Shown: piece after piece, positions 25,746-33,727 of the stretch
Position numbering within the stretch: the stretch's first letter is position 1
How the letters are laid out: each line of letters opens with the position of its first letter
Assembly: GCF_900095735.1 (NCBI RefSeq)
Contig: NZ_FNLO01000012.1
Location: forward strand, 124,404 to 188,403
From: Chitinasiproducens palmae
Lineage (GTDB): Bacteria; Pseudomonadota; Gammaproteobacteria; Burkholderiales; Burkholderiaceae
Reading direction: 5' to 3'
DNA length: 64,000 bases
Translations under genes and position numbers: made by a program
The notes under the pieces: generated by a model
Databases searched by the model: none
The model's input: only the letters and a program-made list of their open reading frames with translations
Told to the model about the DNA's origin: nothing

Positions 25746-26960
25746 ATGTTCACACCAGGTAGTTGGCCGTGCCTGATCCTGCTGTTCGTCTACGGCACCG
25801 TTGCAACGTCGCTCGTAACGCAAGCCGTCCCGGTGATCGGCGACATCGCGCGCTACTTCCATCTCTCCCATGCCGCGGCCGGCTGGGTGATCTCGATTCC
25901 CTCGCTGATCACCGCCGTTGGCGCGTTGTTCGGCGGCTGGCTGGTGGACCGCATTGGTGACAGGCGCGTCATCGCCGCCGGTGCCGCCTGCGCGTGCGTT
26001 GGCAACCTGGCAGTGTTCTTCTCGCACGACGTCGGCATGCTGCTGGCGGGCCGGCTGATCGAGGGCATCGGCTACCTATCGCTGACGGTCGGCGCGGTCA
26101 CGCTCATCATGCGCACGACAACCGGCCCACGGCGCAGCGTAGCGCTCGGCCTGTGGACCGCGCACACCGCGGTCGGCATCGGCATGACGCTCAGCATCGT
26201 TGCGCCGTTGGCGCAGCACGGCGAGCGTTGGCGTTGGGCCTTCGGCGGCCACGCGGTCCTGATGGCCGCCCTGCTGCTCGCCACGGTCCTGCTGCCCGGC
26301 AAACGCGGGGCCGCCGCACCGCGCCGTCTGGTCGACATCTGGACAGTGCTGTCCAGCCTGCCTCCGTATCGCGTGGCGCTCGCTTCCGGGGCTTCGGCGT
26401 TCGTGCAAACTGGCATCATGGCAGCGCTCACCGTGTATCTGGCGCGAACCTTCGGCGTGAGCGTCGGCAAGGCGGCGGGCGTCGGCACGATGGCCGAAGT
26501 GTTCGTCGTGCTGGCATGCATCGGCGTAGGCCAATTGCTGAAGGCGGGTCACAACATCCGCGTGCTCGCGTTGATCTCAGGCGCGCTGTCCTTGCTGGGC
26601 GGCGCCGGACTTTATCTGCCCGCCACGTCGTTCGCGGGAGCGATCGTCGCGATCTGCGTGTTCTCTGTCGGTATCGGCGCCCTCAATGCCCTGATCTGGA
26701 CTCTGGTGCCGGCGGCCGCGCCAAGCCTGGCGACGCTCGGTGCCACCAACGGGCTGGTCGCGCAGGCGACCTATCTTGGCGTGCTGCTGGGTCCGCCGGC
26801 AATCTTCACGAGCTTCAGTGAGGGCGGCTGGACCTTGCGTGTCGGCCTGGTCATCGCTGCCACGGCGCTGCAGCTGCTACCCATCCCCATCTGGTCCTCA
26901 CGACCGCCCCGGCCATTGCGCATGACGGACAGTCACGCCGAATCCGCACACAGCCACTGA
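25746..26960 (+). CDS. MFS transporter (second carrier of the cluster)
   Basis: A 404-residue 12-TM major facilitator. It lacks a long central loop and shows GGWLVDRIGDRRVI between TM2 and TM3, GRLIEGIGYLSLTVGAVTL in TM4 and repeated hydrophobic segments to about residue 385. It resembles the drug/organic-acid uniporter-like MFS group rather than the aromatic-acid porter group of the carrier at 22324. It could export an intermediate or import an alternative substrate. The start at 25746 follows TTCGGAGAC. It ends 217 bases before the porin gene. Confidence 0.88.
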   Translation: MFTPGSWPCLILLFVYGTVATSLVTQAVPVIGDIARYFHLSHAAAGWVISIPSLITAVGALFGGWLVDRIGDRRVIAAGAACACVGNLAVFFSHDVGMLLAGRLIEGIGYLSLTVGAVTLIMRTTTGPRRSVALGLWTAHTAVGIGMTLSIVAPLAQHGERWRWAFGGHAVLMAALLLATVLLPGKRGAAAPRRLVDIWTVLSSLPPYRVALASGASAFVQTGIMAALTVYLARTFGVSVGKAAGVGTMAEVFVVLACIGVGQLLKAGHNIRVLALISGALSLLGGAGLYLPATSFAGAIVAICVFSVGIGALNALIWTLVPAAAPSLATLGATNGLVAQATYLGVLLGPPAIFTSFSEGGWTLRVGLVIAATALQLLPIPIWSSRPPRPLRMTDSHAESAHSH

Positions 26961-26990
26961 AATTTGGCCGTGAAGCGTCCAACCCGGACA

Positions 26991-27014
26991 CAGCCGCCGC
27001 GCATGGCGCGGCTG
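26991..27014 (+). terminator. Weak hairpin after the second MFS gene
   Basis: CAGCCGC (26991-26997) and GCGGCTG (27008-27014) pair around a 10-base GC-rich loop shortly after the MFS stop. No T-run follows. It may attenuate readthrough into the porin gene, but chance pairing in GC-rich DNA is possible. Confidence 0.25.
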
Positions 27015-27177
27015 GCGTCGACCGGTCGAACCATGCCCTTTGCCACGGCCGCCGCGCCCGCCTGCCGTCTGACACGCGGTGCGGGCCTGTCCGTGCGCGC
27101 AAATCGCATGCGCGTGCCGCCAGTGGCCGGGAGCAAGTCGCACCGCTTTCGCACAAAAAACAAAGATCGGAGACCTC

Positions 27178-28311
27178 ATGTCGATTCGTACGCGCTTTGC
27201 CGGCAGCGTTGTCCGTGCCGCCCTGTTGGGCACGGCCGCGCTCGCGGGCCCCGTCCATGCCCAGACCGTGACACTCTACGGCGTCATCTCCACCGGCATA
27301 CAGTACGTCAGCAATGCCAACGGCGGTCGCCAGTTCGCTCTTGCCAACGGCGGCATGATGCCGCCGCGCTTCGGCTTCCGGGGCGACGAGGACCTGGGCG
27401 GAGGCAATCATGCCATCTTCACGCTCGAAAACGGTTTTTCGATCGCCAATGGCGCACTGCTCGGCGGCATGTTTGGACGTCAGGCATTCGTGGGGCTGCG
27501 CAACGACCGCTATGGCACACTGACTGCCGGCAGGCAGTATGAGGAGATGACGTCGTCGCTGTGGTGGGCGATGTCCGCCAACGTGTTCTCCGGAATCGGC
27601 GCGCATATCGGCGACAACGACAACATGTTCTTTACCAACCGCTTCAACAACTCGGTGCGCTATCAATCGCCGACGCTGAACGGTCTGACGTTCGCGAGCA
27701 GTTTCGCCTTCGCCAACTCAACCGCCTTCTCCAACAACGACGGCTTCAGTCTCAGCGCCAACTACGCGCGCGGTCCATTGAAGCTTGGGGTCGCGGCGAC
27801 ACAGTTCAACCGCCGCAGCAACGCCACGCCAGCGAACCTGACTGCTGGCGCGGTCGACAGCACCGGGTGGGGCTTCAGTTCGCCCTTCGTGCTGAGCCAA
27901 AGCGGCGCGGGAACCGATCAGCAACGCATTTTCGGCGCAGGCGCGGGCTACGACTTCGGTGTCATCAATGTCACCGCCGATTACACCAACGTGCTGTTCA
28001 ATTACAGCGATACCACCGGCCTGCGCCTGCAAAATGCCGAGTTGTCGGCATACACGCGCATCACGCCCTCCTGGCTGATCGGCGCGACCTACATCTTCAC
28101 CTACGGCGAATATTCGGGCGGCGACAAGCCGCGCTGGCATCAGGTGGACGTGGGCACGCTCTACTCGTTCAGCAAGCGCACCGACGGCTTCGTCACCGCC
28201 GTCTATCAGCGCGCCGCCGGCGACGCACGCTACGCGCAGATTTATAGTCTCGCGGCGTCGAGCGGAAAAAGTCAGACGATGATTCAGATAGGCTTGCGCC
28301 ACCGGTTCTGA
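27178..28311 (+). CDS. Outer membrane general porin (Burkholderiales type)
   Basis: A 377-residue trimeric porin precursor. A signal peptide of about 27 residues ends at GPVHAQ, and the mature protein opens with the family hallmark QTVTLYGVISTGIQYVSN and closes with QIGLRHRF, ending in the C-terminal phenylalanine needed for BAM assembly. Between them are alternating amphipathic strands and the LRNDRYGTLTAGRQY segment that leads into the constriction loop. In this setting it probably admits the aromatic acid used by the cluster. The start follows GATCGGAGACC. The distance from the preceding MFS gene (217 bases) leaves room for its own promoter. Confidence 0.95.
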   Translation: MSIRTRFAGSVVRAALLGTAALAGPVHAQTVTLYGVISTGIQYVSNANGGRQFALANGGMMPPRFGFRGDEDLGGGNHAIFTLENGFSIANGALLGGMFGRQAFVGLRNDRYGTLTAGRQYEEMTSSLWWAMSANVFSGIGAHIGDNDNMFFTNRFNNSVRYQSPTLNGLTFASSFAFANSTAFSNNDGFSLSANYARGPLKLGVAATQFNRRSNATPANLTAGAVDSTGWGFSSPFVLSQSGAGTDQQRIFGAGAGYDFGVINVTADYTNVLFNYSDTTGLRLQNAELSAYTRITPSWLIGATYIFTYGEYSGGDKPRWHQVDVGTLYSFSKRTDGFVTAVYQRAAGDARYAQIYSLAASSGKSQTMIQIGLRHRF

Positions 28312-28647
28312 GCGCCCTCGCGACGCGCTCGCCGCAAGGGCGGCAACCATCCGCGACCAACACCCGCAGCGCTGGCGCTGGCGCCTTTCATCCGCGCCGG
28401 CGAGATGAATGCTACGCTGTCTCGACACAACGCCGCCGCTCCTGTCACCAGGCGCGCGGCGTCGCCCGCGTTAGGCGGTTAGGCGCTGTCGCGCCGGACC
28501 GGTCGCGGCGCGCTGCGCCACGCTGCGCGCGATATGGACGGTGCCGCGCCGCACATCTCGCAACGGCTCCAGCGCGGACAGTCGCACACGCGCTGCACGC
28601 TGTCGCACCGTGCAGCACCTTGCCTGCGGGACAAATCGAGGAAAGGC
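28312..28647. other. 336-base spacer without a recognisable gene
   Basis: Only short arginine-rich frames are present. A GAGGAAAGG ribosome-binding site at its end serves the gene at 28648. No clear terminator for the porin gene could be defined; GCGAGCGCG-type repeats near the stop give only weak pairing. Confidence 0.45.
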
Positions 28648-29208
28648 ATGAGTTGGAAGACACGCTTGCAGTCGGGCTTGTTGCGAACCGCATCGTCGCC
28701 GGAACGCAATGCAGCCGAGGGCCACGCCGCGCCACGCGAGGTGCCGCACCAGCGTGCCGACGATCCTACCGTACGGGCCTGCGTTCGCTTGTTGGGCATG
28801 GTTCACGAGTTGCACAAGGCGGGCTACCAGCGGCTCCGCATCTCTCCGGGCATGGCGCCGAGCGGCGTCCACTGGCGTTGCACGATCACGCATGCCGGCA
28901 ATGTCATGACTGATGGCTATACACCGGTGAGCAGCGAAGCGGGTCAGGTCGTCCGCTATTCGTCGGCCAGCGGCGATGCGTACTTCGGCTGGCACGACGC
29001 GGCCGGGCGTACCGCACGAGAGCTTGCGACATGCTTCATCGAGCGCTTTCCCGCGCTCGCGCGCGCCAGTGCAGGCAGGGACTGGCGCTACGCGGGATGG
29101 CTGACGGAAATGCTAGGCAGGGCCGAACAGGGTCGTCCCGCTGACCTGCCGGTGCTGTTTGCCGATTATCCACTGGATTGCGCGGAGATCCTGCCCCCGC
29201 CGCCGTGA
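28648..29208 (+). CDS. Hypothetical protein, 186 residues
   Basis: I do not recognise this protein. It has no signal peptide or membrane segment. A basic, low-complexity N-terminus (about 1-35) precedes a folded-looking region with VRACVRLLGMVHELHKAGYQ, SPGMAPSGVHWRCTIT and YSSASGDAYFGW, followed by an alpha-helical segment and a proline-rich end. The pattern of conserved-looking tryptophans and the GVHWRC strand suggest a real globular domain. Coding is supported by a GAGGAAAGG ribosome-binding site and by strong third-position GC. It stands apart from the catabolic cluster. Confidence 0.7.
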   Translation: MSWKTRLQSGLLRTASSPERNAAEGHAAPREVPHQRADDPTVRACVRLLGMVHELHKAGYQRLRISPGMAPSGVHWRCTITHAGNVMTDGYTPVSSEAGQVVRYSSASGDAYFGWHDAAGRTARELATCFIERFPALARASAGRDWRYAGWLTEMLGRAEQGRPADLPVLFADYPLDCAEILPPPP

Positions 29209-29324
29209 CGCGTGATCATGCGTGATGACCACCTGGGCGCGGCAGTCGGTCAACGAGCGGCAGTCCGTCCGCTAAGACGCGGGCCGGTGACCGGGTCGCG
29301 ATAACGCGAGCTACCTTTCGGTAT

Positions 29325-29347
29325 GTTAGGCTGGTTATCGACCTAAC
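29325..29347. promoter_or_regulatory. Inverted repeat upstream of the secreted hypothetical protein gene
   Basis: GTTAGG (29325-29330) and CCTAAC (29342-29347) form perfect 6-bp arms with an 11-base spacer, ending 14 bases before the ATG at 29362 and overlapping the region just before the GAGGAG ribosome-binding site. It could be an operator or a leader hairpin. Confidence 0.3.
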
Positions 29348-29361
29348 TGCCGAGGAGCGCC

Positions 29362-29778
29362 ATGTCCAAATCTGCATGGGTGTTTGCCTTGCTCGCTGGC
29401 TGTGCCGCTGGGCACACCGCCATCGCCGCGTCATCGAACCAGTTCGATCTGGTCTGCAAAGGCCAGGAACAAAAGGCCACCGGCAAGCCAGCCACACCAT
29501 GGAGCGAACGCTTTCGCGTGGATCTGGATGCGCGCCGCTGGTGCCGCGGCGCATGCAAGACGGCCGCCGAGATCGGCAGCATCAGCGCCGACGCCATCGT
29601 ACTGCCAGACAGCCGCGCGTCGATCGGCGGTCCGGCAGATGCAGAAGCGACGCTGTCGCGCACCGACGGCAAGATCAAGGAATATGTCTACATGGGCTGG
29701 TCGAATTCGACCGCAACGCTTGCCGAAGGCACGTGCACGCGCGAGTACTTCAGCGGCTTGCCAAGCCAGCGTTTCTGA
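29362..29778 (+). CDS. Secreted hypothetical protein, 138 residues
   Basis: A small exported protein. The first 22 residues (MSKSAWVFALLAGCAAGHTA then IAA) form a signal peptide. The mature part has four cysteines (in LVCKGQ, RWCRGACK and GTCTREY) that may pair in the periplasm, and a pattern FDLVCKG ... FRVDLDARRWC ... KIKEYVYMG ... FSGLP seen in uncharacterised proteobacterial periplasmic proteins. No enzyme motif is visible. A GAGGAG site precedes the ATG. Confidence 0.75.
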   Translation: MSKSAWVFALLAGCAAGHTAIAASSNQFDLVCKGQEQKATGKPATPWSERFRVDLDARRWCRGACKTAAEIGSISADAIVLPDSRASIGGPADAEATLSRTDGKIKEYVYMGWSNSTATLAEGTCTREYFSGLPSQRF

Positions 29779-30029
29779 CACGCGATGCGTGTGCGAGCGC
29801 GCGCGGCAGCCACACCGCCCGCCCGGATAGTCGCACGCGCGATCACATCGCGCGCGCCGCCACATACGGTGTCTTCGGACAGGTACGCGAGCAGCGGTCC
29901 GGCACCTGACGAGCGCCGCCCGCGGCGATGTCGCGAAAATCGCTGGGTGCCACGCCTGCGGGCAACTGCCCTGCCCGCAACGCCCGATCCGCTGCGCGAA
30001 GCGTTGCGTCGACGTGCTGGATGCGCCCA

Positions 30030-30419
30030 ATGAAGACGTTGTTTCGATGGCTTCGACGGCATCGCTACGATGCCAAGCCCGATGCCGACGCAGGCGTCGG
30101 ACAGACGCTGTTCGAAGACATCCGTTTCCTGCATCGCTTTCGGCGCTACCGAATGAGCGCGGTCGTCTGGCGTCGCCCCAGTGAGGACGAACGCAGGGAA
30201 ATCGACTCTCATCCGCAGTTCGGCCGTTTCGGCGACGACACCATCGCCGTGGCCGATCGCGACGGCCGCCGTCTGATTGTGCGCGAACGCTTCTGGCACG
30301 GCTGGCCCGATCCGCCGCGCTTCGTGTTCTTTGCGGTTGCGGGCGAAATCATCTGGAGCGCGGCGGATTTCGATGGCTGGCCCGCGCGCTGGTCCGCGCT
30401 CGACGACGTGTCGCTTTAG
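30030..30419 (+). CDS. Hypothetical protein, 129 residues
   Basis: Unrecognised. MKTLFRWLRRHRYD at the N-terminus is basic; there is no signal peptide or membrane span. The middle (VVWRRPSEDERREI, RFGDDTIAVADRDGRRLIVRERF) and the tryptophan-rich end (FWHGWPDPPRFVFFAVAGEIIWSAADFDGWP) look like a small mixed alpha/beta domain. The start at 30030 has no clear ribosome-binding site; an upstream in-frame start at 29928 would add 34 cysteine- and arginine-rich residues that look non-coding. Coding is probable but not certain. Confidence 0.6.
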   Translation: MKTLFRWLRRHRYDAKPDADAGVGQTLFEDIRFLHRFRRYRMSAVVWRRPSEDERREIDSHPQFGRFGDDTIAVADRDGRRLIVRERFWHGWPDPPRFVFFAVAGEIIWSAADFDGWPARWSALDDVSL

Positions 30420-30860
30420 GCGGCCCGCGCGGCACTGGCTGATGCTCCCGTCCGGCTTCAGGCCGGATGCAGAAAGCCGCACTCGGCAAGCGACGCCGCG
30501 CGGGACGCGCCTGCCGGCTGACGCCGCATGCGCGCTCGACTCGACGATCGGCGGCAACGGACGCACCATGCGCCGCCTCCCGGCGACATCGCCCTCCGTT
30601 CGCGCTCTGCCGCGCGTTGGGTATTTTTCCTCCCCCGAAAACGCGAATGTTTCTCGTGCTCGCGTCGCGAAGCACACCGGGCAAGCGCCTGTGCAATACG
30701 ACGAAAGTCTTGCCGCGCGGGGCTGCCGGCCGGCGCGCCCGGCCTGACTGGCGCGCGGCGCGGATGCGATTAGTCGGATCGCGACGCAGCACGTATTCTT
30801 GAATGCGACTGATCAGTCACGTCTTTCGCTTATCGCGCCCTTTCTCCAGCCACGAGTGAC
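30420..30860. other. 441-base spacer with a 12-bp palindrome
   Basis: No gene is supported here. It should contain the promoter of the O-methyltransferase gene. The only notable element is the palindrome at 30807-30818 listed separately. Confidence 0.5.
30807..30818. promoter_or_regulatory. Perfect 12-bp palindrome upstream of the O-methyltransferase gene
   Basis: GACTGATCAGTC, a perfect 12-base palindrome, centred about 48 bases before the ATG at 30861. This is a plausible operator position; no local regulator is an obvious partner. Confidence 0.35.
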
Positions 30861-31556
30861 ATGAGCCATTTTCCCGCTGCCACAGAGACCCTCGGCACCC
30901 TGCATACAGCCCCTCTTGCCCCGTTGTTGACCCGGCTTTTTGCCCAGGCGGAGGAGAACTCCCCACGCAACGCTGAGGCCCTTGCCGATTTATCCGACGA
31001 CGAGCTCGAAAGACAGATGCGCAGCAAGACCGGCTACATCGACTTCTACACGCGCCTGAAGGACTTTCCGCTTGCGGTGTCGCCCGAGACCGGCCAGCTG
31101 CTGTACATGCTCGCTCGCAGCATGCGGGCGCAGAACGTCGTCGAATTCGGAACCTCGTTCGGCGTTTCGACGCTGCATCTCGCCGCCGCGCTCCGCGACA
31201 ACGGCGGCGGACGTCTGATCAGTTGCGAATTCGAACCGTCAAAGATCGAGCGTGCCCAGCGCAACTTGAGCGAAGCCCGCCTGCTCGACCTCGTCGAATT
31301 GCGGGCTGGCGATGCGCTGCAGACACTGTCCGCCGACTTGCCGGCTGCGATCGATCTTGTACTGCTCGACGGCGCCAAGGCACTTTATCCCGAAATCCTT
31401 GCACTGCTCGAGGATCGCTTGCGACCGGGTGCCTTTGTCGTCGCCGACAACGCGGACCACAGCCCGGCTTATCTCGCGCGGGTGCGTTCGAGCAATGCCG
31501 GCTACATGTCGATCCCAGTCGGTGCCGACGTCGAACTTTCAATGCGGCTCGGATGA
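30861..31556 (+). CDS. Class I SAM-dependent O-methyltransferase
   Basis: A 231-residue methyltransferase of the Methyltransf_3/24 (catechol-/caffeoyl-CoA-O-methyltransferase-like) group. The SAM-binding motif I is VVEFGTSFGVSTLHLAAAL at about 93-111; an acidic residue in SCEFEPSKIERA ends strand 2, and DLVLLDGAKALYPEIL is the motif around the metal/catalytic site. A helical N-terminal segment (about 25-75) precedes the core as in this group. The acceptor is unknown; catechol-like or small hydroxy acids are possible. It stands alone, with CaiB-type gene 155 bases downstream. Confidence 0.85.
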   Translation: MSHFPAATETLGTLHTAPLAPLLTRLFAQAEENSPRNAEALADLSDDELERQMRSKTGYIDFYTRLKDFPLAVSPETGQLLYMLARSMRAQNVVEFGTSFGVSTLHLAAALRDNGGGRLISCEFEPSKIERAQRNLSEARLLDLVELRAGDALQTLSADLPAAIDLVLLDGAKALYPEILALLEDRLRPGAFVVADNADHSPAYLARVRSSNAGYMSIPVGADVELSMRLG

Positions 31557-31711
31557 ATTAATATGACCTCGGCGCGCCGTCGCCAGGTCGCGCGGCAGGC
31601 CAGCCGCGCGACCGCAACGACTGACTCGCGGGGGACCACGCGCGTTCAACATCCGTTCAAGGCGCGCCGCCCTGTCCGGCATTCGACGAGATCATCAACG
31701 GAGCAAACGAC

Positions 31712-33088
31712 ATGCGCGCGATCGACCATCTGGCGGAAATCTGGACAGCGGCGGGGCACGACGCAGGTGCGCTGTCGTACTGTGCGCTGGACACGCATCC
31801 ACAGACTTTCCCCTCGTCGTTTGCGGTCGATCTGGCGGCTCAGACCACGGTCGCCGCGGCAGCGCTTGCGGCCAGCGAATTCGCGCATACGCGTGGCGCG
31901 GCGCGCCAGCGGATCGCAGTCAGCAGTCCGCATGCCGCGGTGGAAGCCGCCGGCTGGTTCGCGATCGACGGCCGGGTGCCGGATCTGTGGGATGCGTTCT
32001 CCGGGCTTTATCCGTGCCGCGACGGCTACGTGCGCATCCATGCCAACTTTGCGCATCACCGCAACGGCGCACTGCGCTTGCTGGGCGTCGATCCGGATAC
32101 CGCGACGCGCGCGGACGCCGAGGCAGCGTTGCGCGACTGGGAGGCGGTGGCGTTCGAAAGCGCTGCCACCGAGCGCGGCCTTGTCGTATCCGCGTTGCGG
32201 AGCTTCGAGGTCTGGGACGGGATGCCACAGGGGCAGGTGCTCGCGACCGCGCCGTTGCTGACGATCGAACGTATCGGCGACGGCGCGCCCCGCTCTCTGC
32301 CTGCGCTCGGCGACACCGATCCGGTACTCAGCGGGATACGGGTCCTGGATCTGACCCGCATACTTGCCGGACCGGTCGGCACACGCACGCTGGCCGCGTT
32401 CGGCGCGGATGTGATGCTGGTCAATTCGCCGACGCTGCCCAACATCGATGCGATTGCGGAGACGAGCCGAGGCAAACGCTCGGTGCACGTCGATCTCAAA
32501 ACACCAGCGGGCGTCGACCGGCTGCGCGGGCTGATACACGACGCGCACGTGTTCGTGCAAGGCTATCGGCCCGGCGCACTCGCACACCTGGGCTTCGCGC
32601 CGCACGAAATCGCCGCACTTCGGCCGGGCATTGTGCAAGTTTCGCTTTCCGCTTATGGCAGACACGGCCCGTGGTCCGCGAAACGCGGCTTCGACTCGCT
32701 GGTGCAAACGGCCACCGGCTTCAACGTCGCCGAAGGCGCCGCCTTCGGCGAGGCAAAGCCACGCGCGCTGCCCATGCAGATACTGGATCAAGCCACCGGC
32801 TTCCTGATCGCGTTCGGCGCGGCAACGGCGCTGCGACGTCAGCGACTGGAAGGCGGCAGTTGGCATGTCGAGGTGTCGCTGGCTCAGACCGCACAGTGGC
32901 TGCGGCGGCTGCCACGCATCACGCCGGCCGAGTGCAGCGGCCCGCCCGACCGCACGCCCTATCTCGACACCTACGCTTCGGGCTTTGGTACGCTCGAGGC
33001 CGTACGCCCCAGCGCGATGTTCGAACGCACGCCGGCAGCCTTCGCGAGACCATCGAAGCCGCCGGGCAGCGACGCGGCCGCTTGGTAA
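31712..33088 (+). CDS. CaiB/BaiF family (type III) CoA transferase
   Basis: A 458-residue family III CoA transferase. The canonical N-terminal block occurs in the middle: GIRVLDLTRILAGPVGTRTLAAFGADV from about 208, then the SRGKRSVHVDL strand, VQGYRPGAL and RRGFD-like KRGFDSLVQTATGF, whose aspartate is at the catalytic position. The first 200 residues are another CaiB-like region with LYPCRDGYVRIHANFAHHR. This long, two-part layout and the ending GFGTLEAVRPSAMFERTPA belong to a known subgroup, so it is not read as a broken gene. It would move CoA between organic acids; the acids are unknown. No acyl-CoA partner enzyme is adjacent. Confidence 0.88.
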   Translation: MRAIDHLAEIWTAAGHDAGALSYCALDTHPQTFPSSFAVDLAAQTTVAAAALAASEFAHTRGAARQRIAVSSPHAAVEAAGWFAIDGRVPDLWDAFSGLYPCRDGYVRIHANFAHHRNGALRLLGVDPDTATRADAEAALRDWEAVAFESAATERGLVVSALRSFEVWDGMPQGQVLATAPLLTIERIGDGAPRSLPALGDTDPVLSGIRVLDLTRILAGPVGTRTLAAFGADVMLVNSPTLPNIDAIAETSRGKRSVHVDLKTPAGVDRLRGLIHDAHVFVQGYRPGALAHLGFAPHEIAALRPGIVQVSLSAYGRHGPWSAKRGFDSLVQTATGFNVAEGAAFGEAKPRALPMQILDQATGFLIAFGAATALRRQRLEGGSWHVEVSLAQTAQWLRRLPRITPAECSGPPDRTPYLDTYASGFGTLEAVRPSAMFERTPAAFARPSKPPGSDAAAW

Positions 33089-33229
33089 GCGCAACGATCG
33101 CGCAGGCGCTTCGCGATGCGCACCGCGGCGCACTGCGTCGATGGTGTTGCGGCAACACGGCGGGCGCCGCACTGTGCACCTGGCGACGCTCCGCGCCATG
33201 CGCCCTCGCCTACGCGTCCTCCCTTGGCG

Positions 33230-33661
33230 CTACTGGCGCGCGCCGATCGCCATCCGATTCAGTGCGCTCATCAACGCGATTGCGAAACACAGATCGGCGA
33301 TCTCGGCTTCGCTGAAATGTGCGCGCAACGGTGCGTAATCCGCATCCGGCGCGTGCGTGGTCGCCACGTCGACCAACGCTTCGGTCCAGGCCAGCGCGGC
33401 TCGCTCCTGCTCGCTGAAATGGGCGCTCAAGCGCCACGCGGCCAGCGAGTCGAGCTTGGCGTCCGCCACGCCGCGAGCACGCAGCGAAGCGCCGTGCATT
33501 TCAAGACAGAACGCGCAGCCATTGATCTGCGACGTGCGCAGATAGACCAGCTCGATGAGGTCCTTGCCCAGACTGCTCTCGTCAAGTGCTTTCTTGGTGG
33601 CCAACAGGCCTTGATACGCGTTCGGCGACAGGGTCCGATAGGACAGGCGCAATGGTGTCAC
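33230..33661 (-). CDS. AhpD-like carboxymuconolactone decarboxylase family protein
   Basis: A 143-residue alkylhydroperoxidase-D-like protein. The redox motif is NGCAFCLEMH (Cys-x-x-Cys-x-x-x-His), the signature of AhpD-type peroxidase partners; lactone-decarboxylating members lack this CxxC. Surrounding helices ELVYLRTSQI and ALAWTEALVDVA are typical. It probably reduces organic peroxides or takes part in a thiol relay. The start is GTG at 33661, six bases after an excellent GGAGGA site, so the rare start codon is well supported. It is divergent from a MocR-type regulator 66 bases away, a common regulatory arrangement. Confidence 0.93.
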   Translation of the reverse strand: MTPLRLSYRTLSPNAYQGLLATKKALDESSLGKDLIELVYLRTSQINGCAFCLEMHGASLRARGVADAKLDSLAAWRLSAHFSEQERAALAWTEALVDVATTHAPDADYAPLRAHFSEAEIADLCFAIALMSALNRMAIGARQ

Positions 33662-33727
33662 GGAAATTCCTCCAGGAGCGTTTCAAGCCGGGACGTTCAC
33701 TTGCCTCGGTGCAGGCACTCTAAGAGA

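Noticed and set aside
31712-33088. CaiB-type gene as a frameshifted or duplicated pseudogene
   Set aside because: The two-part layout is continuous and matches a known long subgroup of CaiB proteins with the catalytic Asp kept.
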